Source of the DNA: Gimesia sp. | GTDB taxonomy: Bacteria > Planctomycetota > Planctomycetia > Planctomycetales > Planctomycetaceae | Reading direction: 5' to 3' | NCBI GenBank assembly: GCA_002706765.1 | Contig: PAJV01000010.1 | Location: 2,380-66,379, forward strand | Length of the DNA: 64,000 nt | In this document: piece after piece, positions 26,830 through 36,673 of the stretch | Layout of the letters: every line of letters begins with the position of its first letter | Position numbering within the stretch: the stretch's first letter is position 1 | Position numbers and translations under genes: made by a program | The notes under the pieces: model-generated | The model's database searches: none | What the model was told of the DNA's origin: nothing | Seen by the model: only the letters and a program-made list of their open reading frames with translations

Positions 26830-28215
26830 TTATTGGGAAGTACTTGAAAACCAAGTATTAGCAATTTCACGTGCTGGTCGAATCATCAAAGCTTGAGATA
26901 GTTGTTGTCTTTTGGTTTCGGGACGTGAATGAGTATAAGTGGCAGTCATCCCCAAACCATGGCTTGCCCCATTTGTTGCAGATGTAGAATGTCCCATCAA
27001 TTCACTGCGGATTAATGGATCTACATTCCCATCCTGTAAACAAGTGGCAAAGAGATGTCGGAGAGATTTAGGTGCGGTAAACTGAGGTAGTTCGATTTGC
27101 TTTGTCAACCTGATGAATTCGGTTCGAATTCTGTCAGTTTTCAAAGCACCGCAATTCCGCCAGATCGTTCGTGAGAGTTTCATCCACTGACTTCTATTGA
27201 TGGCCTTACCGGAGTCGGCCTCTTCTTGAGCTATCCGTTGCTGGAGTAAGTCTTCGAGTTGCTTTTCCGAATGGTCATTTATCTCAGGTCGTACGGAGCC
27301 TGATGAGTAACGGCGTTGCAAAAAGACTGGGCCTGTGACTCGATTACCAACTGTGATTTTCAGAACATCTCTCAGTTCATCGATCAATGGGATTTCACGT
27401 TCATTGCGTGTTTTGACCTGCCAGCCTAAGTGAGGTTTATTTCTGATGTAGAGTATCCCCGCTTTCAGATCGAGATCGTCGGGCAACAGCAGATGTGTGA
27501 GCTCTCCTGGTCGGAGTCCTGTCAGCATTAGCGTAAGGAAAATCGGGAACTGCCAGTCGTCGCAAGCTTCCAGAAATTCCCTTTCTTGATCAGGAGTGAA
27601 AATGGCTACTGCTTTGGCATTTTCGATCGGGATGCGGTCCAGATCGAGACTGGAGAATGGGTTTTCGGCATACGGAGAAAGGTGCCGTCGTTTTATCGCG
27701 TAGCCAAACATACTTCGGCAGCATTGCAAAATATATTTGATGCCTTTGTCGAGCAGGGGCCGTTTCTGCGAATTCTCATGACCATTGGGAGCGACTTTGA
27801 TTGTACGCAGATAATGCACGAACTCTTCTGCATGTCCGACCTGGAATAACGATGTTTTAGAAGCGACACCTTTTTGAGCGATGAAATTAATCAGGTGGGT
27901 TGTCGCAGCCCGGTAACGACGGATGGTCTGCAATGAAGATCGTAATACCTGTTCGTGATGGTTAAGCCATCTGGTTTGCAAATCATAGATTTGAACGGGT
28001 TCAAAATTGAAGACAGAATGAGTGCGAGACTCCAACTGGGAATTGATACGCGCGGCCATCTGCCGCGCCTCTTCTTTGTCCGGACCAATTTTGGGGCGCA
28101 AACGCTTTCCATTTTCATGGTAGGTGAGATACCAGATTTTACCGCGCAAATCGCCACGAACTTTGCCGATACGGAACGATGTCTTCCGATTTTGCTTTGA
28201 TGATTGCTTCATCAA
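26830..28215 (-). CDS. int: Tyrosine recombinase (island integrase)
   Basis: A 461-aa phage-type integrase. A helical SAM-like core-binding domain covers about residues 75-195. The catalytic domain follows, with Arg235 (TGLRPGEL), Lys268, Arg386, His409 (LMGHS) and the nucleophile Tyr427 (TATYTHS). The usual first His of the HxxR box is Lys383 here (PKSLRHLF), a tolerated change in some recombinases. The gene ends far from, and starts about 130 bases from, the 3' end of a tRNA-Ser gene. That is the standard arrangement for an element inserted in a tRNA. It should excise or integrate the island to its left. Confidence 0.93.
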   Translation of the reverse strand: MMKQSSKQNRKTSFRIGKVRGDLRGKIWYLTYHENGKRLRPKIGPDKEEARQMAARINSQLESRTHSVFNFEPVQIYDLQTRWLNHHEQVLRSSLQTIRRYRAATTHLINFIAQKGVASKTSLFQVGHAEEFVHYLRTIKVAPNGHENSQKRPLLDKGIKYILQCCRSMFGYAIKRRHLSPYAENPFSSLDLDRIPIENAKAVAIFTPDQEREFLEACDDWQFPIFLTLMLTGLRPGELTHLLLPDDLDLKAGILYIRNKPHLGWQVKTRNEREIPLIDELRDVLKITVGNRVTGPVFLQRRYSSGSVRPEINDHSEKQLEDLLQQRIAQEEADSGKAINRSQWMKLSRTIWRNCGALKTDRIRTEFIRLTKQIELPQFTAPKSLRHLFATCLQDGNVDPLIRSELMGHSTSATNGASHGLGMTATYTHSRPETKRQQLSQALMIRPAREIANTWFSSTSQ

Positions 28216-28239
28216 GAGAACCTTTCAGAGAACCCCCGT

Positions 28240-28269
28240 GCCACAAAACGCCACAAAATGTGCCACAAA
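28240..28269. repeat. Three direct repeats, probable integrase arm sites
   Basis: The octamer GCCACAAA occurs three times, at 28240-28247, 28250-28257 and 28262-28269, between the integrase start and the tRNA gene. Short, roughly helically spaced direct repeats at this place are typical arm-type binding sites of tyrosine recombinases. They also lie just upstream of the integrase gene and could let it regulate itself. Confidence 0.55.
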
Positions 28270-28303
28270 TGGGAAGCTCTGGAGCGGTCCAGATAAAGCA
28301 AAT

Positions 28304-28335
28304 GCCGCTGAGTTATAGGGTTACAACTCAACGGC
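28304..28335 (-). terminator. Inverted repeat after tRNA-Ser, possible terminator
   Basis: Arms 28304-28314 and 28325-28335 pair over 11 positions (one G-T) around a 10-base loop. The hairpin begins 12 bases past the tRNA 3' end and would end its transcript. Only a weak T-rich run follows on the minus strand. An integrase-binding role is the alternative. Confidence 0.45.
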
Positions 28336-28343
28336 AATCAAAT

Positions 28344-28433
<90 letters not shown>

Positions 28434-28489
28434 GGGGTGACTCCGCCATTAATATGGGGGAGCCGTTATCTGTGTGTGAAGACTGTGGT

Positions 28490-28735
28490 CTAGTCTTCTG
28501 AAGACTCGGAAGCTGCGTGTCCCTGTTTGATTGCTTCTTCGCGGTCTTCGATGACTTTCAGGGAGCGCAGACGATTTTTGATCTGAGCCCGCTGAGCGTT
28601 GACCTGCTTCCATTTGGGATGCTTTTTCCGCTCCTGGGGAGTCAGGTTCTGCTCATCCAGGACCTTGCTGTAATCCGTGATTGCGGCTTCTGCGTTTTGT
28701 AACTGACGTTCCAGTTGAGCTCTTCGTAAAGACAT
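28490..28735 (-). CDS. Small coiled-coil protein
   Basis: An 81-aa highly charged helical protein (RRAQLERQLQNAEAAITDY; then KKHPKWKQVNAQRAQIKNRL), probably a short coiled-coil. No domain is recognised. It lies just outside the island, 57 bases upstream of the tRNA-Ser gene and in the same direction. The composition and the clean single frame argue for a real gene. Function unknown. Confidence 0.6.
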   Translation of the reverse strand: MSLRRAQLERQLQNAEAAITDYSKVLDEQNLTPQERKKHPKWKQVNAQRAQIKNRLRSLKVIEDREEAIKQGHAASESSED

Positions 28736-28997
28736 TGTCTTCCAGTGTCCCTTAGTATGTATGAATGACGGTTTTATTGCGACGGGGGTTCGCCCCGAAT
28801 CTCTGTGCGTACAATGACTGCTTCCCCGTAGAAACGCCGGAGAGCGGAGATTCTAACAAGATTCGTACGGATTTGACAACGGTCAGCCTGCGCAACCTGA
28901 TGTATTGTCATGTTTTTTGCCAGAATCTATACATAAAAACATGTCAATGGAGGCGTCGCTTGCTTAAAACCTTATCAGCGAAGTTTTTATCATTCGT

Positions 28998-29264
28998 TCA
29001 ATGCGTGCTGAATGCCGGCTGTCCCCTCTGATCCGGTGTGACAGTCAGTCGGTTATGCACCTGTCGGACCCCCTGAATGCGGCTGACCGATTCCTGAGCC
29101 AGCTGTTTCGCATAATAACTGTTGACGATGCCAGTGAGAACGACCTGTTCCTGTTCGATCTGATATTGAACATTCTTGTGGGCGACCAGGACCGATGTGG
29201 AAATTGCCTGTTTGATGAGTTCACTCAGTTGATGAGCGTGATCTATGGTGATGTGTGGTGACAT
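28998..29264 (-). CDS. BON-domain protein
   Basis: An 88-aa protein made of one BON domain: the pattern LVAHKNVQYQIEQEQVVLTG, IVNSYYAKQLAQ and GVRQVHNRLTV fits the alpha/beta BON fold. BON domains bind phospholipid or small ligands, often in envelope proteins. Here there is no signal peptide, so it may act in the cytoplasm. It is preceded by an AT-rich stretch without another gene. Confidence 0.8.
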   Translation of the reverse strand: MSPHITIDHAHQLSELIKQAISTSVLVAHKNVQYQIEQEQVVLTGIVNSYYAKQLAQESVSRIQGVRQVHNRLTVTPDQRGQPAFSTH

Positions 29265-29676
29265 ATTAAAGCCAGTACTCGAAGGATCTTAAAAATTCAT
29301 TCTATCCTTATACATAATTCTCATCCTGAGATTAAAAATGACACAATGTGTATGTGCGCATTTTGATTACTTCGACTGTCCATCTTGAGTCAAAACAGAA
29401 AAAATGTGATGATTCGCCCGGTTCCGTAGTTCTGGTTGAGTTCAGGGATTACAATCAGAATATCTGTCAGGAGTCGTTCTCTGAAGTGGTGAAACATGTT
29501 GTTTTGACTAAGGTTAAACACTGCATGGCGAACATCGTTTGAGGCGTTTTCCTGTAAACGGAGTGTTCGTGTGATTTCACGAGCGATACAATACTGGCTG
29601 TTTCAATTCTCTTGGAATATGATGAGTGATCTTGCAGCGTGTCAGCGGGTGAGTATGAGCCTGCTGACCTGGATGC
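29265..29676. other. Intergenic region, no gene seen
   Basis: About 410 AT-rich bases between divergent genes. The short ORFs on both strands show no domain or ribosome site. It should hold the promoters of the BON gene and of the membrane protein gene, but I cannot point to a clear one. Confidence 0.4.
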
Positions 29677-31515
29677 ATGGAAGGATACCCCTTGGTAATT
29701 ATCAGTGATCAGGAACTGTTGCAGCGATCCGTGGAGCCTGCTCACGATCTGTTCCCCGTGATGCGGCGGGCAGCCGTGATGTCGCCTCTGGTTGCCTTGC
29801 TGGCTTTTGGCCCGGGATTACTGGCTTTTCACTCTTTTCGGATTGACGAACTTTCTGCCTGGTTCGGGCTGCAGTGCCTGGGAAAAGCCGAGCTGATCGG
29901 GGACAGTACCAATGCGCTGATCTCTCAGCCCCCCCTGATACGCTGGATGTTTACGGGGCTGCTGTCAGTCATTGGTCACTGGTCTTCCTCCCTGGTTCTG
30001 TTTTCTTATTTTTCCACAGCCGGCATGCTCTATGTGGCATATCGTCTGACCAGGAAAGTCTGTAATCCGCGTTACGCGCTGGTGTTCTGTTTTCTGCTGG
30101 CGTTTCATCCGGTGGTATTGAAGCAGGTCCAGTTGATCGAAGCGCCTGCGTTTCCGATGCTGTTTGCGCTGCTCACTATCTGGGGGTTTATTACGCATCT
30201 CCGTTCCGAGTCGGGAATAGTTTCCTATAAACTGTTGTGTGGGGGAATCTCACTGGGACTGTGTCTGCTGTCGGGAGGCGCGCTGGCGCTGGCGGTACTG
30301 GTGATGCTGGGATTCTACATATTGAATCCGGCGGAATTGCCCAAAACCCGACCCGGGAGCGAACAGAAGAAGGTGCCCGTATTCAAGCAGGCCGTCCGCA
30401 TCTGGAAATCCTTTATTATTCTCGCCTTTACCGGATTTGCCGTAGGTGGCTGGTGGGAACTGATGGCGGCATCTCAGATCGAGGGCTTCTGGGGGAAATG
30501 GTTTGCCGGCCCGGGACAACCGAATATCAGCCTGTACTGGAAATCGGAATTTTACCCTTCGTATTTTGTAAGAGATCTGATTTCTTCGATGGGATTTCTG
30601 CTGGGATTTGCCGTTTTTGGATTGTTTCATGGCCTGAAGCGCGTCATCAATCCGCAAGGTAACATGCAGGAAATCGCATGGCTCAGACTGATTGTGATGT
30701 GGGTATTGAGTGGTGGATTATTCTGGTGGGGCGTGCAATACCTGCCTGAGATGAATGCCAGCACGCGTGCGATGTGGAAGCTGTTTTTTATTATTCCGAT
30801 GCTGGCGATTGTTGCATGGGAATTTCAGCAGATTGCCCTGCGTCGCGTCAGCTACCCAACGGTCCTGGCTGTCTTCACTGTGGGAGTCTTGGCTGTCATC
30901 TTTATCAGTGCTTCGCATACCGATACACTCAGTCCGCGGATCTCAGCCCATTTTCTGCGACAGTTGATCATCCTGGGTTTGTCCCTGGTGATGGTGCTCT
31001 GGTACAGCCATCGCTTTAAGAAAGAGCAGGGGCATCGCGTTGTAGAAATTGCGATGGTCATTTCTCTGTGTGCGTTGCATGTGGTCTATGGAGTGTATTC
31101 TGTTCCCAAACCCAACCCGGCGGGAGAACGGCTGCTGCAGTTCGAGCATCAACTGCGACAGACGCAGAATGTGGATCACTGTCTGCTGGTCAGTAAAAGC
31201 GAACCACCGCTTGAGTTGACGTTTCTGATCTTCTATCTCTGGGGAGACATTGGCTACAAACAGGTTCAGGGCGCGGTGATTCCTCAGGATCTGGATTTAC
31301 CGCCGGAGGAAAGTACGGCGCTCACAGCAGAAAAACCGGCTGAGGAACAGCCGGAGGCAGATAAGCAGGTTATCGTTCGCTGGGGTGCTTCTCCCGTTTC
31401 GTTACGTAACCTGGTGAATGCCGGTTTTGTCTTAAAGCCCGTGGCGGCGCCCGAGGTTTATAAGCAACAGGAATTACAGGCCGACCTGATTACCAAAGCT
31501 CCCCCGGGCTTTTAA
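29677..31515 (+). CDS. Polytopic membrane protein, GT-C glycosyltransferase-like
   Basis: A 612-aa integral membrane protein with about ten hydrophobic helices (from residue 34 to about 475) and a soluble C-terminal end. The first extracytoplasmic loop contains SFRIDELSAWFGLQC, and later SQPPLIRWMFTGL, a layout seen in GT39/ArnT-like (GT-C) enzymes where an acidic pair in this loop is catalytic. These enzymes move sugars from lipid carriers to proteins or lipids. The substrate cannot be told. ATG 29677 is the longest start; ATG 29761 (MRRAAVM) is an alternative. The PHP gene follows in the same direction after 50 bases. Confidence 0.65.
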   Translation: MEGYPLVIISDQELLQRSVEPAHDLFPVMRRAAVMSPLVALLAFGPGLLAFHSFRIDELSAWFGLQCLGKAELIGDSTNALISQPPLIRWMFTGLLSVIGHWSSSLVLFSYFSTAGMLYVAYRLTRKVCNPRYALVFCFLLAFHPVVLKQVQLIEAPAFPMLFALLTIWGFITHLRSESGIVSYKLLCGGISLGLCLLSGGALALAVLVMLGFYILNPAELPKTRPGSEQKKVPVFKQAVRIWKSFIILAFTGFAVGGWWELMAASQIEGFWGKWFAGPGQPNISLYWKSEFYPSYFVRDLISSMGFLLGFAVFGLFHGLKRVINPQGNMQEIAWLRLIVMWVLSGGLFWWGVQYLPEMNASTRAMWKLFFIIPMLAIVAWEFQQIALRRVSYPTVLAVFTVGVLAVIFISASHTDTLSPRISAHFLRQLIILGLSLVMVLWYSHRFKKEQGHRVVEIAMVISLCALHVVYGVYSVPKPNPAGERLLQFEHQLRQTQNVDHCLLVSKSEPPLELTFLIFYLWGDIGYKQVQGAVIPQDLDLPPEESTALTAEKPAEEQPEADKQVIVRWGASPVSLRNLVNAGFVLKPVAAPEVYKQQELQADLITKAPPGF

Positions 31516-31565
31516 GTTTTAATGCCTCTTTCGATTGAGTGATCTTTTACTTCGGAGTTATCAAC

Positions 31566-32909
31566 ATGCGACGCTTCCAGCACAATTCTATCTGCGGGCA
31601 TTCCGTTCGTTTCGCGGCAGCCAGTCTGTTCTTCTTATTCAGTGTCTGCCTGACAGGTTCCCGGGCGGGGGCAGCGGAAACGATTGAACTCAAAGAGACC
31701 GGAAATCAGAAGTGGTACAAAGGCAATCTGCATACCCACTCACTCTGGAGTGACGGCGATGATTACCTGGAAATGATCGCCGACTGGTATAAGACGCAGG
31801 GATATGATTTCCTGTCGTTTACCGATCATAACGTCCTGTCCAATACAGAACGCTGGACGGTGCCTGAAAAAAATAAAGGGAAGCTGCACGCATACGAAGA
31901 ATTGAAAAAGCGGTTTCCCGACTGGGTGGAAGAGCGGAAAAATAAGGAAGGGCAGATTGAAGTTCGTCTGCGCACGTTTGAAGAAGTTTCGGACAAACTG
32001 GGGGAACCCGGGAAATATCTGCTGATTCAAAGTGAAGAAGTCACGGATCGCTTCAAGAATTATCCCGTGCATATGAATGCGACCAACGTGCATTCCCTGC
32101 TGACGCCCCTGGGTGGTAAAAGCGTGTACGAAGTGATGCAGAACAATACCAATGCCCTGCTGTCGCAGCGGGAACGGACCGGGCAGAAAATGATGATCCA
32201 TTTAAACCACCCGAACTTTCATTACGGAGTCACAGCGGAAGACCTGATGAAAGTGATCGGTGAGAACTTCTTTGAAGTGTATAACGGCCATCCCGGCGTG
32301 AATGATTCAGGAGATGAATCGCATGCCAGTACGGAACAGATCTGGGATATCATCCTGACAAAGCGACTGGCGGAGTTGAAGCTGCCGATCATGTACGGAC
32401 TGGGAACAGATGACGGACACAACTACCATAAGATTCCGAGCCGCGCCAGCGAGCCAGGTCGGGGCTGGGTGGTGATTCTGTCGGAAGAACTCAAGCCCGG
32501 AGCCCTGGTCGATGCGCTGGAAGCGGGGCGTTTTTATGCTTCTTCCGGTGTCAAACTGAAATCGGTGACTTATTCGGATGAGGGGATTCAGGTTGAAATC
32601 GAACCGGAAGAGGGAGTGACCTACACCACCGACTTCATCGGCACACTGGAAGGATATCCCAAACGAGGCATGCCTGTGCTGGATTCACAGGGGAATGAAA
32701 TCAATACGACCCAGCGCTACAGTAAAAAAATCGGCGCCACACTGAAATCGGTCAAAGGAACTTCTGCGAGTTATGATCTGACGGGCAAAGAAATTTACGT
32801 CAGAGCGGTCGTCCGATCTTCCAAACTGCATCCGAATCCCTCGGAGATCGGTGAAGTGGAACGCGCGTGGGTTCAACCTGTGGCAGGTCCTGCTGCTCCG
32901 CAGGAGTGA
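31566..32909 (+). CDS. Secreted PHP-domain protein
   Basis: A 447-aa protein with a signal peptide (FAAASLFFLFSVCLTGSRAG, about 17-36) and a PHP phosphoesterase domain. Metal motifs are visible: GNLHTHSLWSDG, FLSFTDHN, then MIHLNHPNF and GLGTDDGHNY. The family hydrolyses phosphate esters or acts as a metal-dependent hydrolase. Secreted copies are common in planctomycetes, where their substrates are unknown. The C-terminal 120 residues look like a beta-rich module (RGMPVLDSQGNEIN). I chose ATG 31566 (MRRFQHN) over 31539 because it gives the better signal peptide. It is likely co-transcribed with the membrane protein before it. Confidence 0.82.
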   Translation: MRRFQHNSICGHSVRFAAASLFFLFSVCLTGSRAGAAETIELKETGNQKWYKGNLHTHSLWSDGDDYLEMIADWYKTQGYDFLSFTDHNVLSNTERWTVPEKNKGKLHAYEELKKRFPDWVEERKNKEGQIEVRLRTFEEVSDKLGEPGKYLLIQSEEVTDRFKNYPVHMNATNVHSLLTPLGGKSVYEVMQNNTNALLSQRERTGQKMMIHLNHPNFHYGVTAEDLMKVIGENFFEVYNGHPGVNDSGDESHASTEQIWDIILTKRLAELKLPIMYGLGTDDGHNYHKIPSRASEPGRGWVVILSEELKPGALVDALEAGRFYASSGVKLKSVTYSDEGIQVEIEPEEGVTYTTDFIGTLEGYPKRGMPVLDSQGNEINTTQRYSKKIGATLKSVKGTSASYDLTGKEIYVRAVVRSSKLHPNPSEIGEVERAWVQPVAGPAAPQE

Positions 32910-32920
32910 ATCTGTTAAGG

Positions 32921-34906
32921 TTATTCAGTCGACGGAGAACTGGTGTCACTGCTGCAGTCAGTAACAACCAGTGTCTGTCGGCTGACAAGCAGATTTGAAT
33001 CCGAGTCATAGACAGACGTTTCCAGTTTCGCGACTCCAAATGGAATCTGGTCACAGAGCCAGAGATCTTTGCGGTAGCGCAGTGTCTGCTCTGCCGCTGT
33101 TTTTGCGCCAATGGTCACCGAGACCTGTGAAGCTGCCAGCTGGCATGCAAACGCATCTTCACGGAGTGGCGTAAACAGATGCCGAAGTTTGCCAGGATTG
33201 TACTTGCGGGGGCGGGGCATGCCGTAAAAGAAGCGGTAGGCGGCATATTTTTCGGCCTGGCTGACTTCCTGGTCAGGCCAGCGCAGGAATTCTTTCGGCC
33301 ATTTGCCGGCGTTGAAGTCTGCGATGTTGATGGTGTATTGTTTCGTATCGCGTGTTTCACTGCCGACGAAGTGAGTTACCTGGATTGTACGTAAGGCATC
33401 ATCAGACGTCTTCAGCAGACGGATTCTGAGTTTGACCAGGCGACCGTCATTGGCAGGGCCCGAATATTCGACGAAGGGTTCAGGGATTTCCGGCGTCGGT
33501 TCCGGAATCGATGCCAGCCAGGTCGTCAAAGTTCGCTCCCGGGCAGGCGGGGGTTGCTTATAGTTTATCCAGCCCGCCTGTTCGAACATGGTGTAGATCC
33601 AGGGGGCGCGCCAGGGATTGTGCAGCGGATGGTGCGCTGAAAAAACAGAACCCAGCAGGCAGAGCATTCCCAGTCCTTTGAGCCAGCGCTTCTCTGAGAG
33701 TTCATCGAGTAAGGGAATCATGCTGATGAGCCAGAATGGGGTCAGCCAGAGCATCCAGCGGAGTGCGGCACTGTTGCCGCCATAGTTATAATTATCTGTT
33801 CGCGACAGGTAAAAACCAAACACGATGACGCTTATAATCAGGCTGATCCATAACAATGGTCGCAGGATATGTGTCTTGTATTTTGCGAGTCGGAACCAGG
33901 AGAAGAGAGTCAGGAAGTAGATAGGCGAGAGTGAAAAAATCCCATGATGGCCGAGCGTGCAATGAAAAAAGTAGACGAGCGGGGAATCGAGATTGCGGTC
34001 GAGATCCTGAGGATTCTTCCAGTAGCTGGGAACCCCTTTGTGTTCGTACAGATATTTTTCGGTTCCGTAATACATGTAAAACGGTTTCCAGCCTCCCGTC
34101 GCTGCGTAATTGGTAACGAAGAAACCGATCAGCGGAATCAATGCCGCGGGTGAAAAAACGAGTAAGGTCAGGCGGGGATTGGCCCGGAATAACAGCCCAA
34201 AGACAATCAGACCAAACAGGGCCGCCGGCAGTTCATTACAGCAGGTCAGCATGGCAAAGAAACCCGCCAGCAAAAAATAGCGTTTGCGCTGTTCGCCGTC
34301 GAGCAGAATCCGCATCAGTGGATAGAGCGTGAACACGGCACTGGAGGCGGCGATGGAATGATTGTTCAAAGTTAACAGAAATGGTGTCAGCAAAGTGGCG
34401 AAGCAGGCCGCGATGACCACGAAATAACGCGTGAAAAGATTTGTGGCGTAGCGTTCCACCATTTGACAGATCAGTAGCAGCGCAATCAGCATCGGAATTA
34501 AATTAACGGCGATCAGGATCAGATGCGCCACATCGTGAAGGTTCCGATTCAGGTTCAAACCCGTTGTGGTTTTGATGCACCAGTAGAGACCCGCCACCAT
34601 GGTCGGGAATAACGGGGGCTTGGATGAATAGAAGTGGCCATCGTGCCTGACCTTGTCGATGCTGGACCAGCCCGGACGATCATTGATGGTATCGATCTGG
34701 TAGGTGCCTTCTTCTACCAGGGACCAGACCGTGCACCAGCGGGAACGGTCATTGGCGCTCTGCAGCGGCGCGCTGTTCATGATGGCGGCCAGGCTTTGTC
34801 CGCACGTGACAGTGATCAACAGGAGATAGACTGTCCACCGCAGTCGGGAATTCTGCGAGGAGGGATTCAAAGAATCGTCTGAGAGCGAGGTAGCGGAACT
34901 GGTCAT
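32921..34906 (-). CDS. Polytopic membrane protein of unknown function
   Basis: A 661-aa protein with one membrane helix near residue 25 and about nine more between residues 120 and 440. A soluble C-terminal domain follows (about 470-661). The loop after the first helix holds SANDRSRWCTVWSLVEEGTY, and SSKPPLFPTMVAGLYW follows. This resembles GT-C-like proteins, but I do not see the usual acidic pair clearly. It converges with the PHP gene, 11 bases apart. Two matching dyads lie 170-220 bases upstream and may control it. A glycosyltransferase-like role is possible but not shown. Confidence 0.6.
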   Translation of the reverse strand: MTSSATSLSDDSLNPSSQNSRLRWTVYLLLITVTCGQSLAAIMNSAPLQSANDRSRWCTVWSLVEEGTYQIDTINDRPGWSSIDKVRHDGHFYSSKPPLFPTMVAGLYWCIKTTTGLNLNRNLHDVAHLILIAVNLIPMLIALLLICQMVERYATNLFTRYFVVIAACFATLLTPFLLTLNNHSIAASSAVFTLYPLMRILLDGEQRKRYFLLAGFFAMLTCCNELPAALFGLIVFGLLFRANPRLTLLVFSPAALIPLIGFFVTNYAATGGWKPFYMYYGTEKYLYEHKGVPSYWKNPQDLDRNLDSPLVYFFHCTLGHHGIFSLSPIYFLTLFSWFRLAKYKTHILRPLLWISLIISVIVFGFYLSRTDNYNYGGNSAALRWMLWLTPFWLISMIPLLDELSEKRWLKGLGMLCLLGSVFSAHHPLHNPWRAPWIYTMFEQAGWINYKQPPPARERTLTTWLASIPEPTPEIPEPFVEYSGPANDGRLVKLRIRLLKTSDDALRTIQVTHFVGSETRDTKQYTINIADFNAGKWPKEFLRWPDQEVSQAEKYAAYRFFYGMPRPRKYNPGKLRHLFTPLREDAFACQLAASQVSVTIGAKTAAEQTLRYRKDLWLCDQIPFGVAKLETSVYDSDSNLLVSRQTLVVTDCSSDTSSPSTE

Positions 34907-35079
34907 GTCACTGGAACGGTTTCTGAAAGAGCGCAGGATGGTTTGGTTTCAGCAGGGTAAATCAAATCGAGAGTCGCTGCGCAGCTGGCAACGGTCTCAG
35001 CATGCAGATTATCTGATGCTACAGAAAAAACAAACGGGGAATCGCGGCGTTTAGGTTCTGTTTTTGATTTTTTTACAAC

Positions 35080-35126
35080 GATTCCAGTGGAATCAACGCG
35101 CCTTCCAGGTGATTCCGCTCGAATCA
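35080..35126. promoter_or_regulatory. Two matching GATTC-N5-GAATC dyads
   Basis: The palindrome GATTC-N5-GAATC occurs at 35080-35094 (spacer CAGTG) and at 35111-35125 (spacer CGCTC), 31 bases apart, i.e. about three helical turns on the same face. This is the form of a paired dimer-binding operator. It lies between the start of the membrane protein gene (34906, minus) and the end of the DUF1501 gene. The binding protein is unknown. Confidence 0.45.
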
Positions 35127-35215
35127 AACGGGCAGGGAGGTACGATCATCAAAGCAGACGCGGGCTGAGAAATCGAAGTCAGCGACAGAACCGGAATCCT
35201 GCCTGGAGAGTGTGA

Positions 35216-36673
35216 TCAGAAGAGTTCGTGGATCGGTTCGCCATTTTCGACGGCAAAAATAGGACGGCCTTTGTCATCGATATAGTGCGTATCGAGGGGG
35301 ACACCCATGTATTTATAGATGGTTGCCGCCAGATCTCCGGGACGAACGGGACGGTGCTTGATTTCGCTGCCGTCATGTTCGCTGGCGCCGATGACCTGTC
35401 CATGGTTCATGCCACCGCCGGCCAGACACATTGACATGACGACCGGCCAGTGGTTGCGGCCATCGGAACTGCCCTGGGTTCCCGAGGTGGGAGAGCGACC
35501 GAATTCCCCCATGGCGATCACCAGCACGTCATCCAGGATCGATCGTTCTTCCAGATCGGACACCAGCGTCGTCAACAGATGATCAAACAGGGGGAGCAGC
35601 GGACCAAGGCCATTTTTGATTCCGCCGTAGGGAGGAATGTTGTCACCATGGTTATCCCATGTTCCGGATGCGGTATGATAACTCAAATCCAGGGTGACGA
35701 AGGAGCTGCCTGCTTCCACGAGTCTTCTTGCCAGCAGAGCCTGCTGACACCAGAGGTGTTTTCCATAGCGATCCCGGGTTTCCGTGGATTCCTGGTTGAG
35801 GTCGAAGGCGTCCTGCACGCGTTGTCCGAGTACCATGTCATAGGCGCGACGGCTGTAACTGTCGATGGCCTGCATGGAACCGGCCTGATCGATGCCGCTC
35901 CGCAACTGATCGAACTGCAACATCAGGTCACGGCGGTTTTTCATTCGGTCAAACGAGAGCCCGGGAGCAAACTGAAACATTTTTCCGCCACTGGTTGTCC
36001 CGGTGTCATTACCCACCATGTCATAGACGGGCAGGTCTGCTGCATCGTTGGCGATAAAAGGATCATACTGCTTGCCCAGGTACCCGCCCCAGGCAATATG
36101 AGAGTCATGTTTCATGAACGAGACATAAGGGGGCATGCCGGGATGATTGGCGCCGTGATGCTTGGCCACAATCGATGCCATCGCCGGGTACCGGTCACCT
36201 TTCCGGTTAGTACGGGGCGTGGCGAGCAGGTTGGCGGTCTGCATGACCTGATTGGGTTGATGGCTGCTCATTTTGGGATCGACGGATCGGATCAATGTGA
36301 AACGGTCCATCATCGCCGCCTGTTTGGGCAGCATGTCTGTGATCGTGATGCCGGGGACCGCTGTTTGCGTCACGCCGAACGGACCGCGGTTTTGAATGGG
36401 GCGGTCCGGTTTTGGGTCCCAGGTATCAATGTGGCTGGGGCCGCCGGTCATCCAGAGGAGAATAATGCTTTTCTTTGATGGTGTTGATTTGCCGGCCTGT
36501 TGCAGCTGATCAGAGGCTTTCAGCAGACCAGGCACAGAGAGCCCGGCCAGTCCCGCCAGGGATGCTTTCAGCATGTTGCGGCGACTCTGAACCACCAAAC
36601 CTTCGCGAACCAGCGGGTTAAATGCTGTGAAAGCATGTTGTGTGTGAGTCCGCGAATGTGGGCCGAATTTCAT
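35216..36673 (-). CDS. DUF1501 protein with Tat signal
   Basis: A 485-aa protein of the DUF1501 (sulfatase-fold-like) family, abundant in planctomycetes. It has a twin-arginine signal (SRRNMLKASLAGLAGLSVPG, about 30-49). The family patterns SIILLWMTGGPSHIDTWDPK, TLIRSVDPKMSSHQPNQ and VIAMGEFGRSPTSGTQG are present. These proteins are exported and often accompany DUF1549/DUF1553 cytochrome-like proteins, but no such partner is nearby here. The biochemical role is not established. The start at 36673 precedes the Tat motif by about 29 residues; an internal start is possible. Confidence 0.88.
   Translation of the reverse strand: MKFGPHSRTHTQHAFTAFNPLVREGLVVQSRRNMLKASLAGLAGLSVPGLLKASDQLQQAGKSTPSKKSIILLWMTGGPSHIDTWDPKPDRPIQNRGPFGVTQTAVPGITITDMLPKQAAMMDRFTLIRSVDPKMSSHQPNQVMQTANLLATPRTNRKGDRYPAMASIVAKHHGANHPGMPPYVSFMKHDSHIAWGGYLGKQYDPFIANDAADLPVYDMVGNDTGTTSGGKMFQFAPGLSFDRMKNRRDLMLQFDQLRSGIDQAGSMQAIDSYSRRAYDMVLGQRVQDAFDLNQESTETRDRYGKHLWCQQALLARRLVEAGSSFVTLDLSYHTASGTWDNHGDNIPPYGGIKNGLGPLLPLFDHLLTTLVSDLEERSILDDVLVIAMGEFGRSPTSGTQGSSDGRNHWPVVMSMCLAGGGMNHGQVIGASEHDGSEIKHRPVRPGDLAATIYKYMGVPLDTHYIDDKGRPIFAVENGEPIHELF

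Noticed and set aside
35450-36478. 342-aa plus-strand ORF
   Set aside because: Antisense to the DUF1501 gene, which has a Tat signal and clear family motifs.
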